This document shows positions 14,245-21,053 of a stretch of DNA of 21,053 bases, piece by piece (the stretch's first letter is position 1; each line of letters starts with the position of its first letter). A model generated the notes under the pieces. The model had not been told where the DNA came from, did not search any database, and saw only the letters and a list, made by a program, of their open reading frames with translations. The translations under genes and the position numbers were made by a program. The DNA is taken from NCBI GenBank assembly GCA_003601725.1, contig PIYJ01000009.1, positions 1-21,053 on the forward strand, in the 5' to 3' direction. This stretch comes from Candidatus Bathyarchaeota archaeon. GTDB lineage: Archaea; Thermoproteota; Bathyarchaeia; Bathyarchaeales; DTEX01.

Positions 14245-14711
14245 ATCAAAAGACTCCTCGATTGTCTTCTTTAAAAAGAAAGATTATGAATTCAGCTACA
14301 TTCATTTTCCCTATGGACTTTCATCCTTCGAGTATGTGTCTCTCATTTTTCGTTGGGCAGCTGACTTCTGAAAGGGACGAATGACTTAGGGGGCAGATCG
14401 AACCGAACATGCATTTAATAACGTTTCAATGGACTGGGCGTTCATAACACAATTTAATTTGTCAATCAAATGAGCCTACAACTCCTCCTTTAATAGCTAG
14501 GCGTGTGAGTCATCTTGCTCTTTATGGGCAAATGCGTAAAGAAAGGATCATGGACGCTCTGCGTATACCGGCGGGAAAGTGATCAATATTGTACAGTTAA
14601 GCTGACAAAGATTGAGAACCCTAGTGCTCAAGATAACTCGTGACGCGTAAACCTTTCTAATCATAAATTGAAGATGCGACCCCCATTTCTCTTTATGTAA
14701 AGATAAAAAAA
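14245..14711. other. 467-bp intergenic region with no recognisable gene
   Basis: It lies between the start of the GPN-loop gene and the end of the NAC gene. I see no open frame with family character, no tRNA, no convincing C/D-box RNA and no repeats. It must hold the promoter of the GPN-loop gene (near 14244) and, at its right end, the NAC terminator. The composition is like the rest of the window, and a degraded gene cannot be excluded. Confidence 0.5.
14705..14711 (-). terminator. Oligo-T terminator of the PUA-NAC operon
   Basis: Seven A on the plus strand (seven T on the coding strand) directly after the NAC stop codon. Confidence 0.5.
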
Positions 14712-15053
14712 TTAGCCCTGACTGAGAAGCAAGATTGCTTGAGCTAGGTTTCCATCGGTCTGCTCTAAAGCTGCCCTTGCGCGTTCTAAGCTTACTCCTG
14801 TTTGCTGGGCTACCAGCTGTACATCTTCTTCTGGAATACTTATCTTCCTCTCTCTTTCTCTCTCAGATATTTCTCCCCCTGTGATCTGGAATATCTTCTG
14901 TCCTTGAACTTCCAGAACAGCTACCTCTGGGTCTTGAATGATTATCTCTTTTTCTTTTGTTTTGAGAATAACCTCGTCAACCTCTAACGGGGTCATATTC
15001 AAGCCCATACGCCGCATCATTCTTCGCGCTTCTCTTGGACTTATTCTCCTCAG
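14712..15053 (-). CDS. nac: Nascent polypeptide-associated complex protein (archaeal NAC), CTG start
   Basis: 113 residues from CTG 15053. The basic N-terminus RRISPREARRMMRRMG is the ribosome-binding segment of archaeal NAC. The NAC barrel follows (DEVILKTKEKEIIIQDPEV and QGQKIFQITG), and the protein ends in a UBA domain (EEDVQLVAQQTGVSLERARA, then ALEQTDGNLAQAILLL). It binds nascent chains at the ribosomal exit as a homodimer. ATG 15020 would delete the family-typical RR-SPRE-RRM segment. Instead GGGAGGTGA (ending at 15060) sits six bases before CTG 15051-15053, and this CTG overlaps the upstream TGA stop as CTGA, the usual coupled start-stop layout. I judge CTG to be the real start; the conservative start is 15020. 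Confidence 0.93.
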   Translation of the reverse strand: MRRISPREARRMMRRMGLNMTPLEVDEVILKTKEKEIIIQDPEVAVLEVQGQKIFQITGGEISERERERKISIPEEDVQLVAQQTGVSLERARAALEQTDGNLAQAILLLSQG

Positions 15054-15577
15054 AAGAGGTCACCTCCCAAGAATCTATTTTGTATCTTTTCCTTTTTAGT
15101 CTTCTCCGATCTTCCTCTACGAACTTTTACTGCTACTCCTCTTGTAAATTCATGCATCTCAATCCCGGAAAGCAAGGCTCTCCCCACGGCGATTACTTCG
15201 TTGCGTGAATTAAGTATTATCACTTCCTCCATGGGGCGAATCTCCTCATCAGCGTCAATCACGTGCTTAGCGAAAACGTCCCCTCCGTTCTCGATGAATG
15301 ATGCCACCTCATCTTGAATCTTAACCCATCCAGATTTAACCTCGTTTCCCGCGGCTAATCTTTCCGCGCCTTCAATGGTCAAATTGAGAAGCCCAGAAGT
15401 AGGATTCAATGTGGCTATGAGCTTTCCTTCCTGTCGGATCTCTCTAATTCTCCCAGTCTTTTTAGAGATGGTGAAACTCACTTTATCTGAAAAGAGCTTT
15501 TCGCCCGTGCCTTTCCCGAACTGATAATCCGCGATCTTCCTAACCTTTTGCAGAAACTCTGTCTCCTTCGTGGACAT
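15050..15577 (-). CDS. PUA-domain RNA-binding protein (archaeosine transglycosylase-related)
   Basis: 175 residues. The N-terminal part (LQKVRKIADYQFGKGTGEKLF) resembles the pre-PUA region of archaeosine tRNA-guanine transglycosylase relatives. The PUA domain spans roughly residues 78-155: GDVFAKHVIDADEEIRPMEEV, then VIILNSRNEVIAVGRALLSG, with the conserved K-H/D-I-RP and AVGRA-L features. The catalytic TGT barrel is missing, so it is probably an RNA-binding accessory protein, not an enzyme. The basic tail (RRGRSEKTKKEKIQNRF) fits RNA binding. Its stop overlaps the CTG start of NAC, so both are made from one coupled message, which suggests a job at the ribosome or on tRNA/rRNA. It is divergent from aMBF1. 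Confidence 0.85.
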   Translation of the reverse strand: MSTKETEFLQKVRKIADYQFGKGTGEKLFSDKVSFTISKKTGRIREIRQEGKLIATLNPTSGLLNLTIEGAERLAAGNEVKSGWVKIQDEVASFIENGGDVFAKHVIDADEEIRPMEEVIILNSRNEVIAVGRALLSGIEMHEFTRGVAVKVRRGRSEKTKKEKIQNRFLGGDLF

Positions 15578-15706
15578 CGCAGCTGGCCTCTAATGTTTTA
15601 ACAGGCTTAATTCTGTTCCGTCCATTTAAACCTAGCCGCTTAAGGTGAAACAAGCGTCACGTTTAAGTTAATCGTGAAGGAATATAATATCACTGGTGTC
15701 ATCGCG

Positions 15707-16240
15707 TTGCAATGTGACGTTTGTGGCCGTGAAATCGTCGGCAAGCCTCACCGCGTGATAATTGAAGGAGCAAAGCTGACGACGTGTGCTCAATGTGCGA
15801 AACTAGGCTCAGCGGAGTGGAAACCTGAACCTAAGAATCTTAATTTATCTTTCAAGATGGAGCCTCTCCATCGACTTAGATTGAAAACGGCAAAGAGAAA
15901 GAGCAGAGATCTCCGTGAAGATATAACGGTGATCGAAAACTTCGGCTTGATCGTCAGAAAGGCGAGGCAAAGAGCGGGCTTGAGCCAGGAGGATCTGGGA
16001 AGAAAAATCGGTGAGAAGGTTTCAGTGATCAGAAAGATTGAGGGAGAAAAGATTATCCCCCACAAGCGGCTTGCTCGAAAACTTGAACATGCTTTGGGGG
16101 TCAAGCTGCTTGTTCCCCTCGTTGAACCTGAAGTTCCCGCTCCTTTCTCTCAGACAAATAGAGGGGTAACCCTAGGTGAGATTGCTCACTTGAAGGATTC
16201 GAGGAGGAGGCAACTACAGAACGAAGGCAATAATAGTTGA
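15707..16240 (+). CDS. Multiprotein bridging factor aMBF1 (zinc ribbon plus HTH)
   Basis: An N-terminal zinc ribbon reads LQCDVCGREIVGKPHRV, then TTCAQCAKLG: two CxxC pairs. After a basic linker an HTH_3/Cro-like domain follows (FGLIVRKARQRAGLSQEDLG, then KIGEKVSVIRKIEGEKIIP), and a short acidic LVPLVEPEVPAP segment ends the core. Archaeal MBF1 has been associated with the translating ribosome as well as transcription. The frame is open from GTG 15674, but TTG 15707 gives the family-like (M)QCDVCGRE and has GGTGT seven bases upstream, so I prefer it; the alternative adds 11 residues. Its 3' end overlaps the presumed start region of hflX, and AGGAGGAGG inside it (16202-16210) is probably the hflX ribosome site. 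Confidence 0.92.
   Translation: MQCDVCGREIVGKPHRVIIEGAKLTTCAQCAKLGSAEWKPEPKNLNLSFKMEPLHRLRLKTAKRKSRDLREDITVIENFGLIVRKARQRAGLSQEDLGRKIGEKVSVIRKIEGEKIIPHKRLARKLEHALGVKLLVPLVEPEVPAPFSQTNRGVTLGEIAHLKDSRRRQLQNEGNNS
16202..16210 (+). promoter_or_regulatory. Strong Shine-Dalgarno site with no standard start codon downstream
   Basis: AGGAGGAGG near the 3' end of aMBF1. In the hflX frame the next codons are GGC, AAC, TAC, AGA and ACG. ACG 16221 is at ten bases, the best-spaced initiation candidate. Confidence 0.5.
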
Positions 16241-17513
16241 TAGACGAGAACGCTTTGAGAAGTCCCGATTAGAGGAATTGAGAAGCCTAGCTGAAGCCGC
16301 AGGATACGAGATTGTAGGGTCACTTGAACAGGTTACTCATCCCCATTCACGTTACCGTATAGGCAAGGGAAAGGCAAAGGAACTTGCAAAGATGGCTTCT
16401 GAGCTTGGAGCTGAAAAGATAATCTTCGGCGAAGAATTGAAGGTTACCCAAATCTATAATCTCGCTAAGATAACAGGTCTTGAAGTGATAGATCGATTCC
16501 AGCTAATCCTGGAGATCTTTCATAAAAGAGCCTCAACAAAAGAGGCGAAGCTCCAGATCGAGCTAGCTCGGTGGCGTTACGAGCTTGCCCATGCAAAAGA
16601 AAAAGTGAGGCTTGCAAGGATAAGTGAGCAGCCGGGCTTCATGGGATTAGGTAAGTATGAGGTTGACGTATATCACGAAGCTGTGAGAAGACAGGTTTCC
16701 AGCATCCAAGAGAAACTTAGGCAGGTAAGAAGGACAAGGGAGCTGCATCGTCAAAGAAGAAAAAGATTAGGTTTTCCTTCAATCTCGCTTGCTGGATACA
16801 CAAACTCCGGTAAAAGCACGCTGTTTCAAGCTCTCACCGGTGAAAATGTGCTTATAGATCAAGGCGTGTTTACAACGCTTTCCACAACTACACGTATGAT
16901 GGATCTCTTCGGGGAGCCTGTCTTACTGACGGATACCGTAGGGTTCATCGATAGGCTTCCCATAACGCTTGTGGAGGCTTTCCGTTCGACACTGGAGGAA
17001 ACAATCTTTGCTGATTTAATTCTATTAGTAGTCGATGCAAGTGAGCCTCTGGATGAGATTGAGAGAAAACTGAGATGCTGTTTGGATACTCTGCGGGAAA
17101 TAGGCGCGTTAGGAATGCCGATCTTGATAGCCTTTAATAAGATCGATCTGCTCTCGAAAGAAGAATTAGAATTAAAACTTAGAGATTTAAAGAAATATTC
17201 GTCGAATTTGATTCCGATCTCCGCTCTTCACAAGGTGAATCTTGACGCATTGAAGATTAGAATTGCGCGTCATCTCATAAGACACGTGAAATCCTCCGTT
17301 ACCATACCGATAAATGGAGATTCCCTCTCGTTTCTCTCATGGATCTATGATCATGCAAACGTAACCAAAGTGGCATATGCAAACTCACATCTCCAAGTCT
17401 CGCTTTTCGCTGAGCCTACAATCGCTGAGAAGATAAAACACGGCGTAGAGAATCTAGGTGGAGCCTTCAAATATGAAGCGGCGGAAAGTCTATATTCTCA
17501 GATTAAACCATAG
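16221..17513 (+). CDS. hflX: HflX-family ribosome-associated GTPase, non-canonical start
   Basis: About 430 residues. The N-terminal HflX domain contains HPHSRYRIGKGKAKEL and GLEVIDRFQLILEIFHKRAS, then a coiled linker with GFMGLGKYE, then the G domain: GYTNSGKST (192-200), GVFTTLSTTTR (G2), DTVGFI (238-243) and NKID (306-309). HflX splits stalled or stress-damaged ribosomes. The first standard start, TTG 16278, would remove IIVDRRERFEKSRLEEL, which matches the usual HflX N-terminus and is open in this frame back to a stop at 16191. No ATG, GTG or TTG lies between. The strong AGGAGGAGG (16202-16210) points to ACG 16221, ten bases later, giving (M)KAIIVDRRE. ATA or ATT starts are alternatives. 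It overlaps trm56 by 41 nt. Confidence 0.9.
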   Translation, partial: TKAIIVDRRERFEKSRLEELRSLAEAAGYEIVGSLEQVTHPHSRYRIGKGKAKELAKMASELGAEKIIFGEELKVTQIYNLAKITGLEVIDRFQLILEIFHKRASTKEAKLQIELARWRYELAHAKEKVRLARISEQPGFMGLGKYEVDVYHEAVRRQVSSIQEKLRQVRRTRELHRQRRKRLGFPSISLAGYTNSGKSTLFQALTGENVLIDQGVFTTLSTTTRMMDLFGEPVLLTDTVGFIDRLPITLVEAFRSTLEETIFADLILLVVDASEPLDEIERKLRCCLDTLREIGALGMPILIAFNKIDLLSKEELELKLRDLKKYSSNLIPISALHKVNLDALKIRIARHLIRHVKSSVTIPINGDSLSFLSWIYDHANVTKVAYANSHLQVSLFAEPTIAEKIKHGVENLGGAFKYEAAESLYSQIKP

Positions 17514-18021
17514 GCCCCAGCGGGATAAGCGGGTGACAACACATCTGTTTCTGGCAGCTAGAGCCCTCGGAGCTACGAGGGGCTTCTACTCTGGAGAAGA
17601 GGATGAAAAGCTTCAACGAAGCATAGAGAAGGTTAGCAAGTCATGGGGCGGAGATTTCAAGATCTCATATGTTTCGAACTGGAAGAAGAAGATGACGGAG
17701 TGGAAGAGGGAAGGCGGAGAGATAGTTCATCTCACGATGTATGGCCTTCCAATCATGCAAGTGATCGATCAAATTAGGAATTCCCCAAATAGCCTTCTAA
17801 TCGTTGTTGGAGGACCTAAAGTCCCCAGGAAAGTCTATGAACTTGCAGACTGGAATGTATCTGTCACATCTCAGCCCCATTCAGAAATAAGCGCCTTGGC
17901 ACTCTTTCTTCATGAGCTATTCGAAGGGAAAGAGCTCTCCATATCATTTGAAGATGCCCAGATGATTGTTGTTCCACAAGCGAAGGGAAAGAAAGTTTTA
18001 AAGTTAAATTCTCAGCGGTAA
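17473..18021 (+). CDS. trm56: tRNA (cytidine-56)-2'-O-methyltransferase Trm56
   Basis: 182 residues. The opening KVYILRLNHRPQRDKRVTTHLFLAARALGA is the hallmark of archaeal Trm56: LRL-HRP-RD-R-TTH. The SPOUT knot follows with EIVHLTMYGLPIMQV and LLIVVGGPKVPRKVYELADWNVSVTSQPHSEI, the SAM-binding loops. The enzyme methylates the ribose of C56 in the T loop of tRNAs using SAM; the mature tRNA-Tyr predicted in this window does have C56. ATG 17473 is chosen because GGTGGA (17457-17462) precedes it; GTG 17458 would add five residues and overlap that site. It overlaps the end of hflX by 41 nt, so it is coupled to it. Confidence 0.93.
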   Translation: MKRRKVYILRLNHRPQRDKRVTTHLFLAARALGATRGFYSGEEDEKLQRSIEKVSKSWGGDFKISYVSNWKKKMTEWKREGGEIVHLTMYGLPIMQVIDQIRNSPNSLLIVVGGPKVPRKVYELADWNVSVTSQPHSEISALALFLHELFEGKELSISFEDAQMIVVPQAKGKKVLKLNSQR

Positions 18022-18036
18022 GGATGATTTTGACGA

Positions 18037-18046
18037 ACAATTTAAG
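18037..18046 (+). promoter_or_regulatory. Possible TATA box for a leaderless TFE transcript
   Basis: CAATTTAAGT is centred near 18042, about 28-30 bp before ATG 18072, so transcription may begin at or next to the start codon. No Shine-Dalgarno sequence precedes that ATG. Confidence 0.4.
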
Positions 18047-18071
18047 TTGACCAAGACCCTAAATATATGTA

Positions 18072-18614
18072 ATGGCTGATCTCGTAAAAAGCGCAGTTGG
18101 TGATTTGATGGCTTTACTGAATCACGATGTTCTCATTAAAGTCGCCGAGGTGGTTGGCGGAGAAGACGCTATAAAGATCGTTGAGATTCTTGAGAAGGTC
18201 GATGAGATCACGGATGAAGAGATCGTGGCAAAGACGGAAATAAAGTTGAACACCGTGCGAAAGATCTTGTACAGGCTATATGATCACTCCTTAGTTGGCC
18301 TTAGAAGAACCAGAGACGACAAAACAGGATGGTTCATTTTCCACTGGAGGCTTCAACCAGATCAGATCGAAGGGTTTCTGATTAACCAGAAAAAAAGGAT
18401 CCTCGAAAAACTCGAGGAAAGATTGAACTATGAGAAATCTCATGATTTCTATTATTGCGGCGTACCTGGGCATAGGCGCATCCCATTTGAGGAAGCTACA
18501 GAATACATCTTTAGATGTCCAGAATGCGATAAACCATTGATGCACTACGATAACAGTAGAATAATCGAGTTTCTCACGAAGAAGATTGAACAGTTAAGGG
18601 CCGAGCTCCAGTGA
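18072..18614 (+). CDS. tfe: Transcription initiation factor TFE, alpha subunit
   Basis: 180 residues, the usual length. The N-terminal extended winged helix spans about residues 15-105 (VVGGEDAIKIVEILEK, then DEEIVAKTEIKLNTVRKILYRLYDHSLV, then TGWFIFHWRL). A short coil (KKRILEKLEERLNYE) leads to a zinc-ribbon region FYYCGVPGHRRIPFEEATEYIFRCPECDKPL and a C-terminal helix. TFE helps TBP/TFB-bound RNA polymerase melt promoters. The first zinc knuckle is C129-x4-H134 where archaeal TFEs usually have CxxC; the second is normal (C149, C152). The HD gene starts at GTG within the TFE stop (GTGA, 4-nt overlap), so the two are coupled. A TATA-like element about 30 bp upstream suggests leaderless initiation. 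Confidence 0.93.
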   Translation: MADLVKSAVGDLMALLNHDVLIKVAEVVGGEDAIKIVEILEKVDEITDEEIVAKTEIKLNTVRKILYRLYDHSLVGLRRTRDDKTGWFIFHWRLQPDQIEGFLINQKKRILEKLEERLNYEKSHDFYYCGVPGHRRIPFEEATEYIFRCPECDKPLMHYDNSRIIEFLTKKIEQLRAELQ

Positions 18615-19150
18615 ACAGAGAGATCCCTTCTTCAAAGGAAGCCTTAAAGATCTTGGAGGCAAGCGGATGCTCACCTGAGGTTATAAGACATTGTAAGGCT
18701 GTCTCGGATCTTGCTGTTAAGATAGCGCGGAGATGTCGAAGAAACGGCATACATGTTGACCTTAATCTTGTTCGAATAGGGGCGCTTCTGCATGATATAG
18801 GGCGATCGAGAACCCACAGTGTTCACCACCCAATTGTCGGTGCAGAGATAGCGCGATCCTTTAACCTACCAGAGCCAATCATAAGAATCATAAAGAGGCA
18901 TTTAGGGGGAGGTTTAACTGCTGAAGAAGCCTCAGAACTAGGATGGCCCGTTGAGGATTACCTCCCAGAGACCATCGAGGAAAAGATTGTAACCTATGCT
19001 GACAAACTGATCGAGGGCGAAAGGATAGTCCCAGTTCAAGAGACGATAAAAAAGTTCAGTAGAAGATTGGGTGCGGATCATCCGTCCATAAAGCGAATAC
19101 TGAGTCTTCATAAAGAAATAACGAGTCTGTGCGGAGGGCTCACCAAGTAG
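18611..19150 (+). CDS. HD-domain metal-dependent phosphohydrolase (TIGR00295-like)
   Basis: 179 residues from GTG 18611. HD-superfamily residues are H27 (IRHCKAV), the central H61-D62 in GALLHDIGRSRTHS, downstream His (HHPIVGAEIA; IIKRHLGGG) and the terminal Asp in VTYADKL. The overall pattern resembles the archaeal HDIG protein family TIGR00295. Such enzymes are phosphodiesterases or nucleotidases; the substrate is not deducible. The gene shares a GTGA start-stop overlap with tfe, so it is co-translated with a general transcription factor. It ends the plus-strand cluster 46 bp from the convergent MBL gene. Confidence 0.88.
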   Translation: MNREIPSSKEALKILEASGCSPEVIRHCKAVSDLAVKIARRCRRNGIHVDLNLVRIGALLHDIGRSRTHSVHHPIVGAEIARSFNLPEPIIRIIKRHLGGGLTAEEASELGWPVEDYLPETIEEKIVTYADKLIEGERIVPVQETIKKFSRRLGADHPSIKRILSLHKEITSLCGGLTK

Positions 19151-19196
19151 GCGGTCAAACGTCAGTTTTGATTTTAGCTGCCGAATCATGTGCTGT

Positions 19197-19841
19197 TTAT
19201 TTTATCTCGTATTCTTCGCCCGGGTTGAGTATGACGACTTTTATGTCCGAGGCTTCCTCAATCTTCTTCTTGAAGGTTTCCGGATTAGTATCCCATCGAT
19301 GCATAGGGATAACTACCTCTGGCTTTATGGCTAAGGCCGCTTCTGCCGCTTCTGGATTATCCATAGTATATGTTCCTCCGCTTGGAAGCAAAGCTAAAGA
19401 GATATTCTTCAGATTCTTCATTTCAGGAATGAAGTCTGTATCACCAGCATGATAAATTCTCTTATCATCAATCGTTATGATGTATCCTACTCCGAAGCCT
19501 TTCGGATGAAACGGATTGCCTGGGGATCTGAACCGTTTATAGTTATAGGCGTGAACTGCTTCTACGGTTATGTTGTTTACTTCAGTTTTCTCGTCGGGTT
19601 TAACTACTCTCAGATTGCCTTTAATTTTCGAAGCACAGTCAGGCGGACAGACTATCACCGTGTCTTCCTTAACTATCTTCCTTATCTTAGAAGTATCGCA
19701 ATGGTCAAAATGTGAATGTGTGACGAGCACCAAGTCGGCTTTTTCTTTATAGTCTCCCTCGTAAGGATCAATGTAAATGTTCTTGCCGTCAGCTTTTATT
19801 TGGAAACTCGCATGTCCCAACCATTTCACAATTATGCTCAT
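19197..19841 (-). CDS. MBL-fold metal-dependent hydrolase (UPF0173-like)
   Basis: 214 residues. The opening VKWLGHASFQIKADGKNIYIDPY is typical of this group. Metal-binding HxHxDH is at H42-S-H44-F-D46-H47 (VTHSHFDHCD); the later ligands are in YHAGDTDF and the C-terminal MHRWD. Together they make a complete metallo-beta-lactamase-fold hydrolase of the UPF0173/YtkL-like type, with unknown substrate. The start ATG 19841 has GGAGGTG nine bases (from GGAGG) upstream, a textbook site for this genome. It lies on the same strand and downstream of the SDR gene; 112 bp separate them and a T6 run follows the SDR stop, so they are probably separate transcripts. Confidence 0.92.
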   Translation of the reverse strand: MSIIVKWLGHASFQIKADGKNIYIDPYEGDYKEKADLVLVTHSHFDHCDTSKIRKIVKEDTVIVCPPDCASKIKGNLRVVKPDEKTEVNNITVEAVHAYNYKRFRSPGNPFHPKGFGVGYIITIDDKRIYHAGDTDFIPEMKNLKNISLALLPSGGTYTMDNPEAAEAALAIKPEVVIPMHRWDTNPETFKKKIEEASDIKVVILNPGEEYEIK

Positions 19842-19940
19842 TCCTAGACACCTCCAATTATTTTATTTACTCCTCCTTTTTATCTATCTTCCGTCTGAAA
19901 TTCGCAATTACAAAAAGAATCATATCTGTAGGAGTATACT

Positions 19941-19946
19941 AAAAAA
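19941..19946 (-). terminator. Oligo-T terminator of the SDR gene
   Basis: Six A on the plus strand (six T in the transcript), seven bases after the SDR stop codon. Confidence 0.4.
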
Positions 19947-19953
19947 TAGGGCA

Positions 19954-20799
19954 TTATCTCATGATCTGTCCGCCCGCTACGAGAATCGCCTGCCCAGTCT
20001 CATACTGCTGTTCTATTATGTAATAAATCGCTGTGAGGATGTCTTTCACCGTGCATCCCCTCCCCATAGGAATCTTCGATTCATAGTATCGTCTAACATC
20101 CTCAATCGTTTCAGCACCTGGAACCTTCCCCGCCTTGAGATATTGTACGAAAAGCCCATTCTCTGGATCGGACCATAATGGCACATCGAAAACGTTGCCT
20201 GGACATACCGCGTTAACCTTAATCCCGTCTTCTATCAGCTCTAACGCGAAGCTTTGGGTCAAGCCTATCCCCCCGAATTTGCTGCCTGCATAGGCAAAGT
20301 TTCTCTTGCTTCCCTGAAGTCCCGATTTCGAGTTGATCTGAATTATATCCATAATCCTCGAAGGGTTCCGCTTGTGCTGCTCAGCCATGACCCGTGAGAC
20401 ATGTTTAACGCAGAGAAAATACCCAGTATAATTCACATCAGTCACAAATCTGAAATCTGAAAGACTGAAGGATTTAACGCTTCCAGCCTTCACTACACCT
20501 ACACAATATATCAGTATGTCTATCTCTTTGAATATTTCAAGAATCCTCTCAACCATCCTTTTAACTGATTCTTCATCAGTCACATCAACATAAACCGCTG
20601 CTGCCTTTTCTTTCCCGTATCGCCTGTTTATCTCTTCAGCGATGCTTTTAGCCTTGTCAATAGCTATATCCGCGATGGCTACATATGCTCCTTCCCTGAC
20701 GAAATCTTCCACTATGCCTCTTCCTATGCCTCCTGAGCCCCCTACTATCACCGCAACCTTCCCTGAAAGCCGGCCTTCATGCGTGTACTTTTTGTCCAT
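19954..20799 (-). CDS. Short-chain dehydrogenase/reductase, sorbitol-6-phosphate dehydrogenase-like
   Basis: 281 residues. Rossmann motif VIVGGSGGIGRG (18-28); D44 ends beta-2 (AIAD), indicating NAD rather than NADP. Other marks are YVDVTD, the Y170-x3-K174 catalytic pair (YAGSK) with Ser in INSKSG, and VNAVCPGNV. The C-terminal part, SDPENGLFVQYLKAGKVPGA, then PMGRGCTVKDI and YETGQAILVAGGQ, closely follows bacterial sorbitol-6-phosphate 2-dehydrogenase (SrlD) and the related extended bifunctional rhamnose dehydrogenases. It probably oxidises a sugar alcohol or sugar phosphate. No sugar kinase or transporter is visible nearby. The ribosome site GGTGA is six bases before ATG 20799. The SrlD-type tail suggests acquisition from bacteria (inference). 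Confidence 0.88.
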   Translation of the reverse strand: MDKKYTHEGRLSGKVAVIVGGSGGIGRGIVEDFVREGAYVAIADIAIDKAKSIAEEINRRYGKEKAAAVYVDVTDEESVKRMVERILEIFKEIDILIYCVGVVKAGSVKSFSLSDFRFVTDVNYTGYFLCVKHVSRVMAEQHKRNPSRIMDIIQINSKSGLQGSKRNFAYAGSKFGGIGLTQSFALELIEDGIKVNAVCPGNVFDVPLWSDPENGLFVQYLKAGKVPGAETIEDVRRYYESKIPMGRGCTVKDILTAIYYIIEQQYETGQAILVAGGQIMR

Positions 20800-21053
20800 G
20801 CGTCTTCACCATTACACATAAGGATCCATGTATGACATTTTCGTTTAGATGAGCATACAGATATGTATCATCGAAAAAGATCCTCTTCAATGCAATAAAT
20901 AGGGAGAATCCACATTAATTTTTTATCATGAAGACTTCATAATGGCCAAACGTCGCTATTCCAATCGTCAGATGCATAACTGTTTAAAGGGAGAGTTTCT
21001 CATCTTCTGATAGTTCAAAGAACCGTCATAGTTGGCTGGCGATGTTAATGGAA
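20800..21053. other. Right-end region with no gene seen
   Basis: 254 bp upstream of the SDR start and running to the window edge. It is AT-rich and holds the SDR promoter region on the minus strand. No open frame or RNA gene is recognisable, and a gene beginning beyond the edge cannot be excluded. Confidence 0.4.

Noticed and set aside
14579..14614. Possible C/D-box sRNA in the 14245-14711 gap (GTGATCA ... CTGA)
   Set aside because: The C box is mismatched and no internal boxes are present.
1..21053. CRISPR arrays, insertion sequences, prophage genes
   Set aside because: No regularly spaced repeats, transposase, integrase or phage structural genes were seen; only the vapBC pair hints at mobility.

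Overview
The window is archaeal, most probably from the Thermoproteota/TACK side; a Bathyarchaeia-like lineage is my guess and the sequence does not prove it. The evidence is a set of archaeal or archaeal-eukaryotic genes: TFE-alpha, the bridging factor aMBF1, the tRNA 2'-O-methyltransferase Trm56, homomeric NAC, a DUF373 membrane protein, a cis-prenyltransferase, a GPN-loop GTPase and a stand-alone LigD-type 3'-phosphoesterase. Promoters are TATA-type, and a tRNA-Tyr gene carries bulge-helix-bulge-type introns. Ribosome binding sites are strong and evenly spaced (GGTGA or GGAGG, then about 6 or 9 nt to the start), and many genes appear to start at non-ATG codons.

Layout. 1-801: 3' part of an ADP-ribosylglycohydrolase-family gene. 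1003-1617: a VapBC toxin-antitoxin pair lying between two copies of a 14-bp repeat. 1687-1900: tRNA-Tyr(GTA) interrupted by four predicted introns. 2014-2877: coiled-coil protein. 3022-5820: operon of DUF373 membrane protein, MTA/MTI phosphorylase and cis-prenyltransferase. 5828-10778: four minus-strand genes (NIF3-like, YchF-type GTPase, FAD dehydrogenase, class I aminotransferase). 10963-11836: LigD phosphoesterase plus an unrecognised protein. 11993-13529: heat-shock-type operon (winged-helix regulator, Hsp20, small HExxH protein) behind paired palindromic operators. 13526-14244 (minus): GPN-loop GTPase with a one-base frameshift. 14245-14711: no gene seen. 14712-15577 (minus): PUA protein and NAC. 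15707-19150: information-processing cluster of aMBF1, HflX, Trm56, TFE and an HD hydrolase, largely overlapping or coupled. 19197-20799 (minus): MBL-fold hydrolase and a sorbitol-6-phosphate-dehydrogenase-like SDR. 20800-21053: no gene seen.

How the parts work together. Most of the window is housekeeping: transcription initiation, ribosome-associated GTPases, nascent-chain binding, tRNA modification, lipid carrier synthesis and methylthio-nucleoside salvage. The most unusual item is the tRNA-Tyr gene. Removing four inferred introns (29, 47, 30 and 31 nt) leaves a 77-nt tRNA with every stem fully paired, the archaeal Tyr C1-G72 pair and encoded CCA. Second is the apparent non-AUG initiation: CTG for NAC, ATA for YchF and possibly ACG for HflX, which standard gene callers would truncate. 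Third is the self-contained heat-shock operon with a readable operator arrangement.
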